DNA from: Rs1 sp038900335 | GTDB taxonomy: Bacteria > Pseudomonadota > Gammaproteobacteria > Pseudomonadales > Balneatricaceae | Assembly: GCA_038900335.1 (NCBI GenBank) | Contig: JBBMRB010000004.1 | Location: 124,001-188,000 of the forward strand | Reading direction: 5' to 3' | DNA length: 64,000 bases | The notes under the pieces: model-generated | Told to the model about the DNA's origin: nothing | Databases searched by the model: none | Seen by the model: only the letters and a program-made list of their open reading frames with translations | Translations under genes and position numbers: made by a program | Shown: positions 59,963-64,000 of the stretch, one piece after another | Layout of the letters: every line of letters begins with the position of its first letter | How positions within the stretch are numbered: position 1 is the first letter of the stretch

Positions 59963-60796
59963 ATGTTAAATATACTACGTAGTCAGTCTTTTAATCGCTT
60001 TGTTATCGGCAGTTTTTCTTGGCTTGTTGCCCTGCTGGTTTTCTTCCCTATTTTTTGGATGATTCTGACCAGCTTTAAAACAGAAATTGATGCCTTTGCG
60101 ACACCGCCAACGCTATTTTTCACACCAACATTAGAAAACTATACGTTGATTAACGAGCGAAGCGATTACTTTCACTTTGCTTGGAACTCGGTGGTTACAT
60201 CTGTAGGTTCGACCATTATCGGTATGATGATCGCTGTACCAGCCGCTTATTCAATGGCCTTTTTTGAAACAAAAAGAACAAAATCAACATTGCTTTGGAT
60301 GTTATCGACAAAAATGTTGCCACCGGTTGGTGTATTAGTACCCATTTATTTGCTGTTTAAAGATTTTGCTTTACTGGATACTAAAATAGGGCTGGTGATT
60401 ATATTTACTATGATCAACTTACCTATCATGGTGTGGATGACTTATACCTACTTCAAAGAAATTCCAAAAGAAGTTTTAGAAGCAGGGCGTATGGATGGCG
60501 CCAGTTTTTTACAAGAAATATTTAAAATTTTACTGCCAATGAGTAAAGGCGGGTTAGCAGCAACAGTACTATTGTCTCTAATATTTAGTTGGAATGAGGC
60601 ATTCTGGTCGCTTAACTTAACAGCATCTGAGGCCGCACCACTGTCTGCTTTAGTTGCATCTTACTCAAGCCCTGAAGGTTTATTCTGGGCGAAATTATCT
60701 GCTGTATCGACATTAGCTTGTGCCCCTATTTTGATCTTTGGTTGGGCATGTCAAAAGCAGTTGGTTCGTGGTTTATCTTTCGGCGCAGTCAAATAA
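59963..60796 (+). CDS. mtlG: Mannitol/polyol ABC transporter permease MtlG
   Basis: This MalG-type permease has 277 residues and six membrane segments. The EAA motif is EVLEAGRMDGASFLQEIFKI. TSFKTEIDAFATPP follows the first segment as is typical. GGAG precedes the ATG. It lies between mtlF and mtlK with short gaps, forming the heterodimeric pore with MtlF. Confidence 0.94.
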   Translation: MLNILRSQSFNRFVIGSFSWLVALLVFFPIFWMILTSFKTEIDAFATPPTLFFTPTLENYTLINERSDYFHFAWNSVVTSVGSTIIGMMIAVPAAYSMAFFETKRTKSTLLWMLSTKMLPPVGVLVPIYLLFKDFALLDTKIGLVIIFTMINLPIMVWMTYTYFKEIPKEVLEAGRMDGASFLQEIFKILLPMSKGGLAATVLLSLIFSWNEAFWSLNLTASEAAPLSALVASYSSPEGLFWAKLSAVSTLACAPILIFGWACQKQLVRGLSFGAVK

Positions 60797-60809
60797 TAAA
60801 GGAAATACT

Positions 60810-61892
60810 ATGTCTAATTTAACGATTAAAAATTTACGTAAATCTTACGGCCCAGTCGAAATTTTAAAAGGTATCGATTTAGAGATTCTAGATAAAGAGT
60901 TTGTTGTGTTTGTTGGGCCATCTGGGTGTGGCAAGTCAACATTACTGAGAACAATAGCTGGGTTGGAAGAGGCGAGCAGCGGTAATATTTTACTTGATGA
61001 AAAAGATATTACTAAGGCGGCACCTGCTAAACGCGATTTAGCGATGGTTTTCCAAAGTTATGCGCTTTACCCGCACATGACCGTTCGTGAGAATATGTCC
61101 TTTGCTTTGAAATTAGCGAAAGTAGATAAGGCCGAAATTGAGAGCAAGGTAAACGAAGCTGCTAAAATCTTAAAGCTGGATTCACTGCTTGATCGTAAAC
61201 CTAAAGCGTTATCTGGTGGCCAGCGTCAAAGGGTTGCTATTGGTCGCTCGATTGTTCGTAAGCCTAAAATATTCTTATTTGATGAGCCGCTGTCTAACTT
61301 AGATGCCGCGCTGCGTGTCAATATGCGACTGGAACTATCTAGACTTCATCAAGATCTTAAAGCCACTATGTTATACGTTACTCATGATCAAGTAGAGGCG
61401 ATGACGTTAGCCGATAAAGTGGTTATTTTAAATAACGGCATTATCGAGCAGGTAGGCTCACCTCTTGAGCTTTATGAAAAACCTAAAAATATGTTTGTAG
61501 CAGGTTTTATGGGGATGCCGAAAATGAGCTTTCTTGAGGTTACCGTATTTAGCTCAGGTGATGAAGGGTTAACCCTTGAATTTGTAAACGGTGTGAAGAT
61601 CACTTTAGCAAGAACTGATCTTAAGCTAAATAAAGGGGAGCGTTTAACGCTAGGAATACGCCCTGAGCATATCAGTTTATGTGATACTCAAGATAGCGAC
61701 TTTAATGTCACTTTGGATATATCTGAACAACTAGGTAGTGAGTCTTTTGCTTATTTGAAAACAGATGCCGGGGAAGCGTTAACGGTACGAGTTGATGGTG
61801 AACAAAAACTACCAGCGTTTCAAAGCCGCTTAGGCCTAGTTATAAACCCTGAAAAATGTCATTTATTTAACGCTCAGAGTTTAGCGATATAG
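60810..61892 (+). CDS. mtlK: Mannitol/polyol ABC transporter ATPase MtlK
   Basis: This MalK-type ATPase has 360 residues. Walker A is GPSGCGKSTLLR near residue 36, the signature is LSGGQRQRVAIGRS, Walker B is KIFLFDEPLSNLD, and the H-loop is VTHDQVEAM. The C-terminal TOBE regulatory domain is at about 240-360. The ATG at 60810 has AAAGGA upstream; an earlier in-frame start inside mtlG is rejected. mtlD follows after 221 bp containing a tetramer repeat. Confidence 0.95.
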   Translation: MSNLTIKNLRKSYGPVEILKGIDLEILDKEFVVFVGPSGCGKSTLLRTIAGLEEASSGNILLDEKDITKAAPAKRDLAMVFQSYALYPHMTVRENMSFALKLAKVDKAEIESKVNEAAKILKLDSLLDRKPKALSGGQRQRVAIGRSIVRKPKIFLFDEPLSNLDAALRVNMRLELSRLHQDLKATMLYVTHDQVEAMTLADKVVILNNGIIEQVGSPLELYEKPKNMFVAGFMGMPKMSFLEVTVFSSGDEGLTLEFVNGVKITLARTDLKLNKGERLTLGIRPEHISLCDTQDSDFNVTLDISEQLGSESFAYLKTDAGEALTVRVDGEQKLPAFQSRLGLVINPEKCHLFNAQSLAI

Positions 61893-61943
61893 CCCTTAAA
61901 GCTAGCAAATTCATTTTTAAAAAAACATAGACAACCACAAACC

Positions 61944-61970
61944 TTCATTCATTCATTCATTCATTCATTC
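61944..61970. repeat. Tetranucleotide tandem repeat (TTCA), 6.75 copies, inside an inverted repeat
   Basis: Six TTCA units plus TTC span 27 bp. They lie between CACAAACCT (61936-61944) and AGGTTTGTG (61981-61989), a 9-bp perfect inverted repeat that extends by GG after a bulged base. It lies between mtlK and mtlD, and could form a hairpin with a length-variable loop. Confidence 0.9.
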
Positions 61971-62113
61971 TAATGAGTATAGGTTTGTGTGGCTGATTTT
62001 TGGCTTTTAAAAGTGCTATTTGTAAGTTTTAAAATTGTTATATGAATAAAAATATTGTTCTAGTGCATTGTTTTTTAAGCTTTAGTTTGAAATTTTAGCC
62101 AAAAGGTTTCGTC

Positions 62114-63598
62114 ATGAAATTAAATACTAGTAATTTATCGAAAATAGCGTCATTAGCAAAAATAATAACACCTAATTATGATCGAGATCAGGTCCGTCAA
62201 GGTATAGTTCATATCGGCGTTGGTGGCTTTCATCGTGCACACTTAGCTTTATATATTGAAAAACTATTAAATTTAGGTGCGAACCAGGATTGGGGCATAT
62301 GCGGTGTTGGCTTATTAGCGCAAGATAGTGCAATGCAGCAGATGTTAGTAGAACAAGATTTTTTATATACCTTAGTCGAGTTGCAAGACACTGATGATAC
62401 TGAGACGCAAATCATCGGCTCAATTGGTGATTTTATTTTAGCCGACCAAGAAAAGAACCGACTTATAGATAAACTACTCAGTGATGATACAAAAATAGTG
62501 TCGCTGACGATAACAGAAGGTGGTTATTGCATCGATGATAGTACGGGTGAATTTGATCCCTCTATTGCACAAATTCAACAAGATCTTAACAATCCGCAAA
62601 ACCCCAATACTATCTTTGGCTACCTAACACTCGCGCTTAAAAAGAGAAAAGAGGCGGGGCAAAAAGCATTTACTATTATGTCATGCGATAACCTGCCACA
62701 TAATGGCGATATTACCAAAAAAGTGTTATTGAGTTTTAGTCGCTTAATTGATCCACAATTAAGTGAATGGATTGCTCACAATGTTAGCTTTCCCAACTCG
62801 ATGGTTGATCGTATTACGCCTGCCACCAGTGCTGATCATAAAAGATTTTTACTTGAGAAAACAGGTATTGAAGATAGCTGGCCGGTTGTTTGTGAGCCTT
62901 TTACTCAATGGGTTGTGGAAGATAACTTCTGTAATGGTAGACCGGACTTTGAAAAAGTCGGCGTTCAATTTACCGATAATGTTGGCGCATTTGAAGCCAT
63001 GAAAATTGGTTTGTTAAATGGCAGCCATTTAATGCTGGCATGCACGGGTATTTTATTGGGATATGAGTTTGCTCATCAAACAATGCAAGATTCATCTTTG
63101 CGTCGCTATGTGCGTCAATTTATGGATAACGATGTTACCCCAAGACTGGATGAAATTGTAGGTGTCGATTTTGAAGAATATAAAAACACACTGATTTTTC
63201 GCTTTGCAAATGTAGAAATTTGCGATCAATTATTACGTATAGCCTCTGACTCATGTGCAAAGTATCCAAAGTTTATTCTGCCGACACTACAGTGGTTAAT
63301 TGCCCACAATAAACCGCTTGATAGAATCGCTTTAATGACTGCAGCTTGGATAAAATGTGTAACAGGTGCACTTAATGGTGACACAGCCATTCCTAATATT
63401 GTTGATCCAAAGCAAGATGTGCTTGTACAAGCTGTCAGTAAAGATAGTAAAACGGTAGAGAATTTTCTGGCGATAGAGGATGTATTTGGTAGCCATATAG
63501 CCCAAAACCCACAGTTCGTTGAGCTAGTAACACTCAAGTTGGAGCAAATTGAAACGTTAGGTATGAAAGAGGCGCTTGTGCTCACAGTGTCCTGTTAA
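62114..63598 (+). CDS. mtlD: Mannitol 2-dehydrogenase
   Basis: This NAD-dependent long-chain polyol dehydrogenase oxidises D-mannitol to D-fructose, 494 residues. The N-terminal Rossmann part has GIVHIGVGGFHRAH. Further blocks are SLTITEGGYCIDD, MSCDNLPHNG, MVDRITPAT and the catalytic MKIGLLNGSH with Lys297 (Lys295 in the Pseudomonas fluorescens enzyme), plus the conserved Asn and His nearby. No fructokinase or xylulokinase gene follows, so fructose phosphorylation must be encoded elsewhere. AAAGG precedes the ATG. Confidence 0.95.
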   Translation: MKLNTSNLSKIASLAKIITPNYDRDQVRQGIVHIGVGGFHRAHLALYIEKLLNLGANQDWGICGVGLLAQDSAMQQMLVEQDFLYTLVELQDTDDTETQIIGSIGDFILADQEKNRLIDKLLSDDTKIVSLTITEGGYCIDDSTGEFDPSIAQIQQDLNNPQNPNTIFGYLTLALKKRKEAGQKAFTIMSCDNLPHNGDITKKVLLSFSRLIDPQLSEWIAHNVSFPNSMVDRITPATSADHKRFLLEKTGIEDSWPVVCEPFTQWVVEDNFCNGRPDFEKVGVQFTDNVGAFEAMKIGLLNGSHLMLACTGILLGYEFAHQTMQDSSLRRYVRQFMDNDVTPRLDEIVGVDFEEYKNTLIFRFANVEICDQLLRIASDSCAKYPKFILPTLQWLIAHNKPLDRIALMTAAWIKCVTGALNGDTAIPNIVDPKQDVLVQAVSKDSKTVENFLAIEDVFGSHIAQNPQFVELVTLKLEQIETLGMKEALVLTVSC

Positions 63599-63654
63599 CA
63601 CTGTGCACTTAATAAACCGTTAGATTGTAGCCAATCCAACGGTTTTATTGCTTT

Positions 63655-64000
63655 TTAATGGCTGATACTCGCTAGCAATTCAAAGAACTTAGGTAGCGTT
63701 TTTGCAGTACATCCAGGGTCATTAATGGTCACAGCAGTATCACTAAGTGCCACTAGAGAGAAACACATCGCAATACGATGATCATCGTAGGTATCAATTG
63801 CAGCATGCTTTAGCTCGTTCGTTGGCGTGACTTCAATAAAATCATGTCCTTCTACAACGTGTGCACCTAGTTTTCTCAGCTCTGTTGCCATAGCAGTTAA
63901 GCGATCTGTTTCCTTTACTCGCCAGTTGTAAATATTACGTATTGCCGTAGTGCCTTGTGCAAATAAAGCAGTGGTGGCAATAGTCATGGCTGCATCAGGT
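63655..64000 (-). CDS. aroA: EPSP synthase AroA, C-terminal part (cut by window end)
   Basis: This 3-phosphoshikimate 1-carboxyvinyltransferase acts in the shikimate pathway. Only about 115 C-terminal residues are inside the window; the frame stays open to the right edge (reading PDAAM before the first in-window Met). Visible are TIATTALFAQGTTAIRNIYN, NWRVKETDRLTAMATELRKLG, TYDDHRIAMCFSLVALSD and DPGCTAKTLPKFFELL. It is close to the enteric class I enzyme. It converges on mtlD, with a 56-bp gap. Confidence 0.95.
   Translation of the reverse strand, partial: PDAAMTIATTALFAQGTTAIRNIYNWRVKETDRLTAMATELRKLGAHVVEGHDFIEVTPTNELKHAAIDTYDDHRIAMCFSLVALSDTAVTINDPGCTAKTLPKFFELLASISH

Noticed and set aside
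60738..60809. mtlK start inside mtlG
   Set aside because: ATG 60810 has AAAGGA upstream and matches the ABC-ATPase N-terminus.

Overview
The window is a low-GC stretch (roughly 40% by eye) of a gammaproteobacterial chromosome, probably a free-living marine type. Supporting this are gene orders typical of Gammaproteobacteria (dapA-bamC-purC; cspD divergent from clpS-clpA; ftsK-lolA-rarA-crcB-serS; lpxH-ppiB divergent from glnS; tusDCB-tusE beside a BI-1/YccA gene; lon-hupB-tRNA-Asp-ppiD). Several proteins look Pseudomonas-like (AceE/AceF, the mtl mannitol operon, type-2 LeuA), while AroA and PurC look like the enteric/Vibrio forms. The genus cannot be fixed from sequence alone. No insertion sequence, prophage, CRISPR array or rRNA was seen.

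Layout: 1-6060 holds the end of cysG and the pyruvate dehydrogenase genes aceE-aceF. 6226-11114 holds a chemoreceptor, a cold-shock-like protein, a retropepsin-like protease, a truncated globin, a periplasmic protein of unknown function and a monofunctional prephenate dehydratase. 11216-14158 is a compact leftward operon of two different ATP-grasp ligases and an MFS transporter. I recognise no characterised pathway in it, and it is the best candidate here for an undescribed system. 14534-18239 holds a membrane-anchored flavin disulfide reductase fusion, a DoxX-like protein and an Lrp/AsnC regulator. 18240-20216 holds leuA behind a regulatory region with two TTGCGCAA palindromes and a candidate leader peptide.

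20333-25184 holds bcp, dapA, bamC and purC, with an unexplained tRNA-like sequence before dapA. 25244-25930 is a decayed DsbA-family gene. 26058-28986 holds an HDOD protein, two orphan genes and an M48 lipoprotein protease. 29050-39229 carries proteolysis, chromosome segregation, lipoprotein sorting and seryl-tRNA synthesis genes. 39362-48330 carries LpxH, PpiB, GlnS, CheW, the Tus sulfur relay, TruC and MtnN. 48405-55831 carries an antiporter, NfuA, Lon, HU, tRNA-Asp and PpiD. 56051-63598 is a complete ABC-transporter mannitol catabolic locus (mtlR, mtlEFGK, mtlD), and the window ends inside aroA.

Functionally the window is mostly core metabolism and protein quality control. The accessory parts are the ATP-grasp/MFS operon, the mannitol locus and the DsbA-family pseudogene. 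Two short tandem repeats, a heptamer and a tetramer, each sit between inverted repeats in intergenic DNA.
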